Of a DNA stretch of 64,000 nucleotides, positions 46,778-57,200 are shown piece after piece. The DNA is taken from the NCBI GenBank assembly GCA_947095585.1, contig OX352765.1:56818920-56882919 (forward strand), written 5' to 3'. The notes beneath the pieces are model-generated. The model had not been told where the DNA came from, did no database searches, and saw only the letters and a program-made list of their open reading frames with translations. Source of the DNA: Nephrocerus scutellatus. Lineage: Eukaryota > Arthropoda > Insecta > Diptera > Pipunculidae. Each line of letters begins with the position of its first letter. Position 1 is the stretch's first letter. A program made the translations under genes and the position numbers.

Positions 46778-47265
46778 ATTAAACTATTTTATATTACTTT
46801 TAGTTCTTAAAAATACTCATCAGAGCAGAGCTCTTTATTAAATGAATTCAAAATTAGAACTGACTTAAAACTAGTTACAATTGGTTCTTTTATATTAATA
46901 AGTGGCGTTGGCATCCCAAGCAAGTCATCATGGTCATCCTGACGAATTATTGATGATGTCAGCAGAATTGAAGGCTAGCGTATCAGACACTCGTAATGTA
47001 GATGAATTTATGATGTTTATGTTGTGTATGATCGTCGTCCAATGAATTGAAACATTGTATGTGATTTATGCGTTTATACTTTGTAAGATCCGTTATTAGT
47101 GTCAGCACTTCAGACGAAATACTTTTATGGAGCTGCGTCCAGCGGATGTTTACATAGCATTCTTGCGAATATGCGGCTTCAACTTATTCGTCGTTAACTT
47201 GTACAACGAGCAATGTGTACAACAGAGCAATATGTACAACAGAGTATTAACAGTGTAACGCTGTG
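46778..47265 (-). repeat. Element C2 5' LTR (outer edge uncertain)
   Basis: The inner edge is fixed by the primer-binding site. AATAAA is visible (minus strand) near 46835, followed by the GAGCTCTGCTCTGATGAG segment. The related LTR at 52651-52931 has a comparable GAGCAACCTGCTCTGAATAAAAT segment. The outer edge is probably near AGCGTTACACTG (about 47265). No matching 3' LTR of C is in the window. Confidence 0.6.
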
Positions 47266-47405
47266 AAAATTGTTGCCCCCTCCGCAAAAAAGTCTCTCTT
47301 CAAAAATGGTGTAGTGAGTTTTGAAACTCTAGACATTTTTCCATTACCTGTCTAAGGGTGTAGATCTGATCAGTTGTTGGCCTTAAGCATACTGTCTTTA
47401 GTACT

Positions 47406-47475
47406 GCTGTAGACGCCGTGGCTCAGTGGAAAAGCGCTTGGCTTAGGGGTTCGTGGTTCGAATCCCAGCAACAGC
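47406..47475 (+). ncRNA. tRNA-like sequence, SINE head candidate
   Basis: Contains an A-box-like TGGCTCAGTGG (47418-47428) and a perfect B box GGTTCGAATCC (47455-47465), spaced slightly closer than in a normal tRNA. The ends GCTGTAG and CAACAGC pair at six of seven positions, but the T stem pairs poorly. A decayed tRNA or the head of a tRNA-derived SINE fits best; RNA polymerase III promoter activity is inference. Confidence 0.45.
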
Positions 47476-48000
47476 AAAATGTATTTTCACGGTGTCCCAC
47501 CTCTCGCGAATGGGTGACAAACGTTCCGAGAGTAATATCTTGTGACGGAAGGCTTCTCAATTCGCCGTTCGGATCCGGCCTCAAACTGTAGGTCCGTTCC
47601 ATTTGTGTCCAAAAATATACATGCACAGCACAAATGGTCGCGAGAAGCTAGGCCGTGGACATGGGTGTGGGTCAATTTAGTGAGACATCTCTGCGAACTG
47701 GCCAGTCCGCTTGACAGCGAACCTCCAAATTGAAGAATTTGATGAAAATAACAAATGTTCTAACCGATGCACAAATGCCTCTTTGAAGAATTTCATGAAA
47801 ATAGCAAATGTTCAAACCGATGCAAAAAGCCACTTCCCCTCTGCATTGTAATCTAATAAAATCTAATCCATAGACAATTCCTTTAGGAAGACATGGGTGT
47901 GCGTCAATTTAGTAAGACATCTCTGTGAACTGGCCAATCTGTTTTACAGTGAACCTCCAAAATTAAACCAATTTCATTAAAATTGCAAATGTTCACATTC
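47476..48000. repeat. SINE-body-like sequence with internal duplication
   Basis: A block of about 80 bp opening GACATGGGTGTG and containing AGACATCTCTG and GAACCTCCAAA occurs at 47658 and 47890 (offset about 232). A second motif, AATTTCATGAAAATAGCAAATGTTC and variants, occurs near 47733, 47787 and 47968. This may be the body of the tRNA-headed SINE repeated in tandem. Confidence 0.5.
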
Positions 48001-48389
48001 ATAACAAAAGCTTTTTTCTGCTCGTATGGTTATAACAACATACAACATATTTTTTTTCATAGAGCATAGAGAAGACTTGGCTATTAGTAGCATCTATGGA
48101 ACAAAGCTGTGAGCTGGTTAAATTTTATAACAGTGAACATATATTTAACAAATAAAAATGTTTGCATTCTGTTAAATAGCATTACCCATACATACAAAAA
48201 TTTTGTTATTTGTTAAAAACTTCACATCCGTGATTGTGAATGTTTGTTTCTTATGGTGATTTAACCCATTTTGACGTGAAGGCATAACACTGGCGACAAT
48301 TTGTGTTGATAATCCATTTTCAGACATACTCTTCTCAATTCGGTTTAAAAAAGCGGTAAGTTGTGTTTTGTGTGTTTGTTCTGTTGTAG
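48001..48389. other. Non-coding flank of the CR1-like LINE
   Basis: AT-rich, without a convincing gene. It may include part of the LINE 5' region. Nothing else seen. Confidence 0.35.
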
Positions 48390-50931
48390 TTATATGTGTT
48401 TTCAGAATGGAACTAAGCAACATACTTGGGCTGAGAACGTATTCTTTCTCTGTGTTTAACTATGTTCATGTCCAAAGGCCAGCAATTCTGGCACTGAGTG
48501 AAACTCAGGTATTTGATAATTCTGATGCATCGGAATTGAATCTGCCTGGGTTGGTGCCATTATTTTTCTCTCGACGCAGACTCGCAATCTTTGTCCGGAG
48601 CGATGTTGCGTTTCAGCTTTTGCATCAATTTAGCCAAAGTTCCAAACCGGAATTCAATTTCATTTGGCTCAAAGATAAGGTACAAGAGCGCAACATCTAC
48701 TACTGTTTCCTTTACAGAAGCCCCCACTTAGACAGTGTTTCAACCCAGAGTGAGTTTGATGCACTGTCTGATTCAATATTAAGAATTAACACAAAACATG
48801 AAATCGTTATTGCGGGCGATTCAATGTACACAATTCTGGGTGGCTTCGCCATTCTGGCCAGACAACACCCGAAGGAAGGTTTGTTGAGTTATTCGCTGAG
48901 TTTAATCACCTTACTCAGCTTGTAAATGAGCCTACCCGAATACTTGACATTGCATATAATTCCGCTAACACCCTTGACTTGTTCCTTACCTCTCGTCCTG
49001 ATAATTACTCCGGCAATGTATTATCGCCTCTAAGCTCATCTGTGTTGTATCAGCTTATTTCTCGTTAATAAACTACGTAGTTAGAGAAAAACCTCCCAAA
49101 ATTATAGTATGGCAATACGAGAAAGCCAATTGGGACGGCCTTAACAACTTCTTTGGGAGAACTAACTGGTCGCTATTTTTTCGTGATAGTAACGTGGATG
49201 CCGCCGCTGATGCAATCACAACCATCATTCTTATTGGTATGAGGAAGTTTATCCATTTCAGGAATAAATTTATCAAATTAAAGGAGGATGGATGGTATAA
49301 ATTGAGCTGTAAAGAGGCTTCTAGGATTAGAGAGGTATGCTTTCGGTTTTACAAAGCAAACCCTACCGAGGAAAACCGGAAAAATTTTAAACGAGCAAGA
49401 AAATATTGCAATGTCCATCTTCGACGAGTCAAATTCGCCAACGACCAAAAACTAAGGCAAAAAATACTACAATGTCCCAAAGGTAGTAAAAATTTCTGTT
49501 CTTTCGTGAAAAGAATCATACAGCCACGTCGTCGATTCCAACGCTCATTTATAATGACAATCCAGTTGTCAGCTCTATAGACAAGTCCAATCTGTTTGCT
49601 GCGCATTTCGCAGCTAGCTCTACGCTTCCAGATTGTGCATTGCCGCCTCCTGCACCTCAGAAAATTGAACACTCTATGGGACAGATATTTATTCGTACTC
49701 ATGCAGTTGCTAGAGTTTTAAATGATCTCAACACTCACAAATCCGCTGGTCCAGATGGTATTTCTCCATTAGTTCTGAAGAGGTGTTCGCATTACCATTG
49801 CGTAAGCTTTTCTATCTATCCTATTCTTGTGGAATCTTCCCGAGAAGTAGGAAAACAGCATTTGTCCAGCCTATACCCAAAAAAGGCGAGCCGTCGTCTC
49901 CTTCTTCGACCCATAGCACTTACATCCATTCTTTCCAAGGTCATGGAAACGCTGATCAATTCTCAGCTTAAGAAATATCTTGAAACCAACGAAATCCTTA
50001 GTGACCGGCAGTATGGATTTTGTGGGCAACGTTCTACAGGTGATTTGATGGTATATCTCACCGAACAGTGGAACCGATCTTTGCATCATTTTGGAGAAAG
50101 CAAAGCTGTTGCACTCGATATTTCAAAGGCATTTGACAGAAGTTGGCATCAAGCTCTTTTGTCTAAAATGCGTGCTTATGGAGTCGATGATAAACTGCTT
50201 CATTGGATTTTAAGCTATCTTTTGGACCGCTCAATTCAAGTTGTGTGGCCGGTTTTAAGTCTAAAATACACCACATAAATGCTGGCGTTCCCTAGGGCTC
50301 TGTTCTGTTCCCGACACTCTTTATCATTTTTATTAATGATCCCTTATCTGTGACTTCTAATCCAATTCACTCTTTCGCTGATGACAGCAATCTCAGGTTC
50401 TCATATAAGTTTGAGGAACGTCTCTTCACCTCTGATATGGAACTCAAACGACTTCGTATGTTAAGCACTTTACATTCTGACCTTGACAGCATATTACAAT
50501 GGGGAGAAAATATAAAAATATAGCGAAATCAATAGATTCGCTTGAACACCGCAGGAACGTTTCTGTCACTGTCGTATCGCTTTTCTACCAGCGGTGCTCA
50601 AGAGAAATAGCCAGCTGCATGCTCCTCCTTGAATTCAACCGCAATAATCGTGGCGCTCTAAATGCTCATCAGTTTACCCTCAAGCCCATCTTCGGACGTA
50701 CAGTTAAATTCAGGGATTCGTTCTTCAGCCATACAACACGTATGTGGAATGCTCTGCCAAGCTCTGTCTTCCCACATCACTATGATCCACAGGCATTCAA
50801 AACACAAGCTCATAGACATCTCCTCTTTTCTCCTCCTCTTCCTTAACGCCCACGGTGTGCCAAGCATATAGCCGAGTATTATAAGGGTGCGGACCCCTTG
50901 AAGCGTGCGCGAATTATATAAAAAAAAAAAT
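48390..50931 (+). pseudogene. CR1-like LINE (endonuclease + RT), broken
   Basis: Endonuclease from about 48440: ILALSETQVFDNSDASELNL, RRLAIFVRSDVA, YYCFLYRSPH, EIVIAGD, then shifted frames with LVNEPTRILDIA and NTLDLFLTSRPDNYSG. The linker (49080-49540) and RT follow: NDLNTHKSAGPDGISPLVL, IALTSILSKVMETLIN, ISDRQYGF-type block, ALDISKAFDRSWHQALLSKM, GVP then stop GSVL, and HSFADDSNL (active site, about 50370). A deletion then joins ILQWGE to the C-terminal SLEHRRNVSV region (50499-50846). The 3' UTR ends in ATATAAAAAAAAAA. At least four frame breaks or stops. CR1/Jockey-superfamily; exact clade uncertain. Confidence 0.82.
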
Positions 50932-50992
50932 TTGTGCGGATTAGAATATAACCTATATTCCTATATTTTCTGCAACTCCTACACGTGCTAAA

Positions 50993-51480
50993 ATGCAGGC
51001 TGATCAATCCAGTTGTGCACTGAACCCATCATCAGCAGTACTTGGTATTCCCACATTTGAATACGATGTACAAAATTGGTCTGTATTTAAAGGGCGCCTG
51101 GAGCAGTATTGTTGCCAGGCCGATATCACGGACGAAACAAAGAAACGAGCTGTTCTCATCAATTTACTGGGTGACAGAACGTAGGAGGTGGTACATGGAT
51201 TATGTGCCCCTAAAAAGCCTGGAGAGAAGTCATACGACGAACTAATTACGATATTTAACGCTAACTTTACAATTCCAACGATTTTGTATTGTGTAAGACG
51301 AACTTTCTACGAGGCTGCAGCAAAAGAAAATAAAACTGCACAGGATTATCTGATCAGGCTGCATAATAATTGGACATGTGCATTTGGTAGCCGGTTAGAA
51401 AGCATGCTTTGTCATAGGAATGTCGGGAGTCGTCTTTGACAAATTATGTGACGATTAAAAAGTAACACTTTCGAGAACGT
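50993..51480 (+). pseudogene. Mag-like Gypsy gag fragment (element D)
   Basis: ATG at 50993. Capsid-type gag: IPTFEYDVQNWSVFKGRLEQ and ETKKRAVLINLLGDRT then a TAG at 51182. The same frame continues as VVHGLCAPKKPGEKSYDELI and AQDYLIRLHNNW, to a stop near 51437. No zinc knuckle was found; the nucleocapsid and protease are largely deleted. Different from A gag at sequence level but of the same general class. Confidence 0.72.
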
Positions 51481-52650
51481 TGGAGACAGCAAAGAAATTC
51501 CAGGAACGACACGACGGCGAATCAAAAGGTAGCGGATATGTGGAAAACATCTGTGCAATTAAAACGAGTTATCAGAAAAGACAGCAGCAACTTGCAAATT
51601 GTAAGGTTAGTCTGGAAGTTGACAGTAATGTCCAACCGATTTTTGTGAAAGCACGCCCGTTAACAAGTTTTTGAAAGACACGAATCATCCTTTGCCACGA
51701 GTTTTTCCAAAATAGACTTAGCTAATGCCTATACTCAGATAGAATTAGATGAGTTGTCAAGAAGGTTAGTCACGTGGAGTATAATTGGTAATTTCTTAAT
51801 GAATAGATTACCTTTTGGCATAAAGCCAGCCACGGGTATCTTTCAACGAGAAATAGAAAAGGTCTTACGTGGTATCGAGGGAGTAGTAAACTTCATCCTT
51901 TGCCACGAGTTTTTCCAAAATAGACTTAGCTAATGCCTATACTCAGATAGAATTAGATGAGTTGTCAAGAAGGTTAGTCACGTGGAGTATAATTGGTAAT
52001 TTCTTAATGAATAGATTACCTTTTGGCATAAAGCCAGCCACGGGTATCTTTCAACGAGAAATAGAAAAGGTCTTACGTGGTATCGAGGGAGTAGTAAACT
52101 TTTTTGATGATATAATCATTTCGGCACCTAATCTAAGAAAACATAACGAAAGGCTTCACGCGACTTTTGAAAGATTATATAATGCGGGACTTAAACTAAA
52201 TAAAACTAAATGCGTTTTCGCGAAAGACGAAATTAAGTATTTAGGGTATTTAGGGTTTAGTAAAAATAAATAGAGATGAAACTATAACGAATTTTCCAGT
52301 TCCGAAAAGCATTTCGGATGTTAGGTCTTTTTGTGGTTTTGTTAATTATTTTGAACGATTTATTCCTGGTTTAGCTAGAATAATGTCTCCTATTTACAGC
52401 GTTTTGAAAAGCATGAAAGCATTGAGAGCATGAAAGAAGAAATTATGTCAGATACGGTTTTAGTACACTACAATCCGAAACTACCAGTAGGGCTTACGTG
52501 CGATGCATCTAATGTGGGCATAGGCGCAATTTGGCACACACCTTTCCAGACGGGTCTGAACGACCAATTGAATTTGCCTCACGCTCCCTATCTGAATCCG
52601 AACAAAATTACGGGGTTATAAAGAAAGAAGCTCTAGCCATTGTATAAGAT
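51481..52650 (+). pseudogene. Mag-like Gypsy pol fragment (element D): RT and RNase H start
   Basis: Protease is mostly lost; the strip near 51600-51675 (SLEVDSNVQPIFVKARP) leads to the RT. RT blocks are FSKIDLANAYTQIELDELSR, MNRLPFGIKPATGIFQREIE, VVNFFDDIIIS (FDD active-site box, about 52095-52125) and NKTKCVFAKDEIKYLGY. After a shift comes DVRSFCGFVNYFERFIPG, then RNase H (GLTCDASNVGIGAIW). It ends at EALAIV near 52645, where an errantivirus LTR begins. A 208-bp exact duplication within the RT breaks the frame. Confidence 0.78.
51687..52102. repeat. 208-bp perfect tandem duplication in element D RT
   Basis: 51687-51894 and 51895-52102 appear base-identical, both opening ATCCTTTGCCACGAG and ending AGTAGTAAACTT. 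208 is not a multiple of three, so the reading frame shifts between copies. Either a very recent duplication or an assembly artefact. Confidence 0.9.
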
Positions 52651-52931
52651 AATAAAAACACTACAACTTCTCCTAAAAAAATATTTTATTCAGAGCAGGT
52701 TGCTCTGACCTTTATTGCTTGATTCCAGTTTAGAACTAACTTAAAAATAATTTACAATAAAACATTTTACCTTCGATACCTTGCATTCGCATTCACATAG
52801 AAATTGCTGACTTAGAAATAGTTCACATTTATTGCAATAAGAATTTCTATGGAAATTTATTTCGTGAAGATAAACAAGCCAGACGCTTGGGCAGCATTTC
52901 CGTTGGGTCAGAACTCGAGTTGACGTTAACT
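52651..52931 (-). repeat. Errantivirus-like 3' LTR
   Basis: On the minus strand it follows a purine tract (AAGAGGGGAAG, 52932-52942) and starts AGTTAACGTCAACTC, the AG start typical of 17.6/297-type LTRs. It contains GAATAAAAT near 52693 and ends near TTTTTATT. The end abuts element D RNase H, consistent with insertion into D. No second LTR in the window. Confidence 0.7.
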
Positions 52932-53028
52932 CTTCCCCTCTTAAAAACGATCGTCATCGATCGTCAGAAGTATGGTAGGTTGTTAAACTTTGGTCTGCTT
53001 AGATATTGAAGAGCGTTGATCTTGGGAA

Positions 53029-53717
53029 CTAGAAATCATCAACAATTGTTACTGGTCCATTAGCTTTTGATGTTGGTTGCTCTAATATAATCTTTGTATT
53101 CTGTCTTTTTGGAAAAATTTTCCATATGATCAATATTGTTATAAGTAATCCCAGCAAGGAAAAGAGGGAATATGTTGTTACTTGGTGGTTATTGTTTTCT
53201 GTTTGTAAGAGATGGATTTAATTGGTGTTGTTAATATGAAGATACTTCATAATTTCCAGCGAGTAGTTCACGGTATTCATTTTCCTTAGGGCATGTTTGC
53301 AATATTGCCGGAAGTGGGTAAATCATTGAAGCTTCCTTATTTATTTATTGAATTCCGTTCAAAGTAATGATCGTGTTTAGGAATTTGACCAAGAATGTTC
53401 CATTCAATTTGTGGGTTGTATTGTTGAATTCGAGATTACCGTTAAATTGGTTAAGCAGTATTACTCCTGTTGAGATCTCGTCTATGGTTGGAATGTGGTG
53501 ACTGTTTACTATATTGCAGGTAGCTGATAAACTTTTTAGTAAATTAGGAATGCAAGTATCGTTTGTAATATTAATAACATTTTTGGAGTTACAAATTGAT
53601 AGATTATTAAAAGTCTTTCATTTTTTGGTTGTTCCATTAAAGCTTTCATTATTTCTTAAATTAAAACATTTTTCTTTTTAATTAATAAATTTTCGTAAAT
53701 TTCGTTGTAAGTACTGT
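53029..53717 (-). pseudogene. Errantivirus-like env C-terminal part, decayed
   Basis: The minus-strand env remnant ends with a normal stop at 53029-53031. Its last residues are ANGPVTIVDDF, preceded by a membrane segment SLLGLLITILIIW and a Lys/Arg stop-transfer. Further upstream, MIYPLPAILQTC and ENEYRELLAGNYE are readable, but a stop separates them from the C-terminus (about 53221), and other breaks occur to 53717. Followed 86 bp downstream by the purine tract and LTR, the normal order at the 3' end of such elements. Related to the env piece at 25472-26115 but covers the opposite end. The upstream env half is absent. Confidence 0.72.
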
Positions 53718-54025
53718 TATGGACGCCTAGCGAATGCGCTAACTAGCTCGTCGGATTGGGGTGGGGCCTTGGCCCGTCAACTGAACTGAGATAAAAAAAT
53801 AAAGAAAAATAACAGGAACCAACGATGAGGCGGTGGGATCTGAACTCAATTAAAAAGATTTTCCGTTTCGAGTGAACGTTATAAAACTGACTTTATTTCT
53901 TTAAAAGTAAATTACATTATGAGGCAAGTAAATAATTTTCCTAAGGTATATAAATTCAATCATTGATTAACATGGGTACTGTGGTTCTTAAACCACAGTA
54001 TACAAATGAATAGAAAATAAAGATT
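53718..54025. other. Non-coding spacer before the tandem arrays
   Basis: About 300 bp joining the env remnant to the arrays. It contains a short perfect inverted motif TACTGTGGTTCTTAAACCACAGTA (stem of about 10 bp, 53978-54001). No gene seen. Confidence 0.45.
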
Positions 54026-54264
54026 AAGGTAATTATAATAGAAGTAATCGATAATTGATTTGATGTGATACCTAAGGTAACTATCATCAAAGTAATCGAT
54101 TATTGAATGGATATCGTATTTAGGTAAGTATCATAAAAGTATTCGATAATGGAATTGATATCGTATTTAAGGTAAGTAAAATACAAATAATGGATAATTG
54201 AATTGGTATCGTATTTAAGGCAAGTATCATACAAATAATCGATAATTGAGCTGACATGGTATTC
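54026..54264 (+). repeat. Tandem array, five units of about 48 bp
   Basis: Units start at 54026, 54074, 54122, 54169 and 54217 (47-48 bp each), sharing AAGGTAAGTATCATA and AATCGATAATTGAA and ending ATCGTATTT. The units are rather diverged. Most contain AGGTAAGTA, identical to the consensus 5' splice site. Confidence 0.85.
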
Positions 54265-57200
54265 AAGGTAAATCTATATGTAAGGTGTAATTGATGTTAT
54301 AATGTTTAATGTAAGTATATACGTAAAGTGTAATTTGAATTTATAATGTTTAATGTAAGTATATACGTAAAGTGTAATTTGAAGATATAATGTTTAATGT
54401 AAGTAAATATGTAAAGTGTAATTGGGGGTATAATGTTTAATGTAAGTAAATAGGTAAAGTGTAATGAGGATATAATGTTTAATATAAGTATATACGTAAA
54501 GTGCAATTGAATTTATAATGTTTAATGTAAGTAAATAGGTAAAGTGTAATGAGGATATAATGTTTAATATAAGTATGACCATAAAGTGTAATGAGGAAAT
54601 AATGTTTAATATAAGTGTATCCATAAAGTGTAATTGAATTTATTATGTTTAATTTAGGTATAACCGTAGGCATTATTGAATTTATATGAATATATGAATT
54701 TATATATGATGTTTAATGTAAATAAATATGTAAAGTATAATTGAGGTTATAATATTTAATGTAAGTATATACGTAAAGTGTAATTTGAAGATATAATGTT
54801 TAATGTAAGTAAATATGTAAAGTGTAATGAGGATATAATGTTTAATATAAGTATATACGTAAAGTGTAATTGAATTTATAATGTTTAATGTAAGTAAATA
54901 GGTAAAGTGTAATGAGGACATAATGTTTAATATAAGTGTATCCATAAAGTGTAATTGAATTTATTATGTTTAATGTAGGTATAACCGTAGGCATTATTGA
55001 ATTTATATGATGTTTAATGTAAGTAAATATGTAAAGTATAATTGAGGTTATAATATTTAATGTAAGTATATACGTAAAGTGTAATTTGAAGATATAATGT
55101 TTACTGTAAGTAAATATGTAAAGTGTAATTGAGGATATAATGTTTAATGTAAGTAAATATGTAAAGTGTAATTGAGGATATAATGTGTAATGTAAGTAAA
55201 TATGTAAAGTGTAATTGAGGATATAATGTTTAATGTAAGTAAATATGTAAAGTATAATTGAGGTTATAATGTTTAGTGTAAGTATATACGTAAAGTGTAA
55301 TTTGAAGATATAATGTTTAATGTAAGTAAATATGTAAAGTGTAATTGAGGATATAATGTTTACTGTAAGTAAATATGTAAAGTGTAATTGAGGATATAAT
55401 GTTTAATGTAAGTATATACGTAAAGTGTAACTTGAAGATATAATGTTTAATGTAAGTATGTACGTAAAGTGTAATTTGAAGATATAATGTTTAATGTAAG
55501 TAAATAGGTAAAGTGTAATGAGGATATAATGTTTAATATAAGTATATACGTAAAGTGTAATTTGAAGATATAATGTTTACTGTAAGTAAATATGTAAAGT
55601 GTAATTGAGGATATAATGTTTAATGTAAGTAAATATGTAAAGTGTAATTGAGGATATAATGTTTAATGTAAGTAAATATGTAAAGTGTAATTGAAGATAT
55701 AATGTTTACTGTAAGTAAATATGTAAAGTGCAATTGAGGATATAATGTTTAATGTAAGTATATACGTAAAGTGTAATTTGAAGATATAATGTTTAATGTA
55801 AGTATATACGTAAAGTGTAATTTGAAGATATAATGTTTAATGTAAGTAAATAGGTAAAGTGTAATGAGGATATAATGTTTAATATAAGTATATACGTAAA
55901 GTGTAATTTGAAGATATAATGTTTACTGTAAGTAAATATGTAAAGTGTAATTGAGGATATAATGTTTAATGTAAGTAAATATGTAAAGTGTAATTGAGGA
56001 TATAATGTTTAATGTAAGTAAATATGAAAAGTGTAATTGAGGATATAATGTTTACTGTAAGTAAATATGTAAAGTGTAATGAGGATATAATGTTTAATGT
56101 AAGTAAATAGGTAAAGTGTAATGAGGATATAATGTTTAATATAAGTATATACGTAAAGTGTAATTTAAAGATATAATGTTTACTGTAAGTAAATATATAA
56201 AGTGTAATTGAGGATATAATATTTAATGTAAGTAAGTATGTAAAGTGTAATTGGGGATATAATGTTTAATCTAAGTAAATAGGTAAAGTGTAATGAGGAT
56301 ATAATGTTTAATATAAGTATGACCATAAAGTGTAATGAGGAAATAATGTTTAATATAAGTGTATCCATAAAGTGTAATTGAATTTATTATGTTTAATGTA
56401 GGTATAACCGTAGGCATTATTGAATTTATATGATGTTTAATGTAAGTAAATATGTAAAGTATAATTGAGGTTATAATGTTTAATGTAAGTAAATACGTAA
56501 AGTGTAATTTGAAGATATCATGTTTAATGTAAGTAAATAGGTAAAGTGTAATGAGGATATAATGTTTAATGTAAGTATATACGTAAAGTGTAATTTGAAG
56601 ATATAATGTTTAATGTAAGTAAATATGTAAAGTGTAATGAGGATATAATGTTTAATGTAAGTAAATATGTAAAGTGTAATTGAGGATATAATGTTTAATG
56701 TAAGTAAATATGTAAAGTGTAATTGAAGATATAATGTTTACTGTAAGTAAATATGTAAAGTGTAATTGAGGATATAATGTTTAATGTAAGTAAATATGTA
56801 AAGTGTAATTGAGGATATAATGTTTAATGTAAGTAAATATGTAAAGTGTAATTGAGGATATAATGTTTAATGTAAGTATATACGTAAAGTGTAATTTGAA
56901 GATATAATGTTTAATGTAAGTAAATAGGTAAAGTGTAATGAGGATATAATGTTTAATATAAGTATATACGTAAAGTGTAATTTGAAGATATAATGTTTAC
57001 TGTAAGTAAATATGTAAAGTGTAATTGAGGATATAATGTTTAATGTAAGTAAATATGTAAAGTGTAATTGAGGATATAATGTTTAATGTAAGTAAATATG
57101 TAAAGTGTAATTGAGGATATAATGTTTAATGTAAGTAAATATGTAAAGTGTAATTGAGGATATAATGTTTACTGTAAGTAAATATGTAAAGTGTAATGAG

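Noticed and set aside
47406..47475. Functional tRNA gene
   Set aside because: The T stem pairs poorly, A/B spacing is short and no clear anticodon arm forms; a SINE head or tRNA relic fits better.
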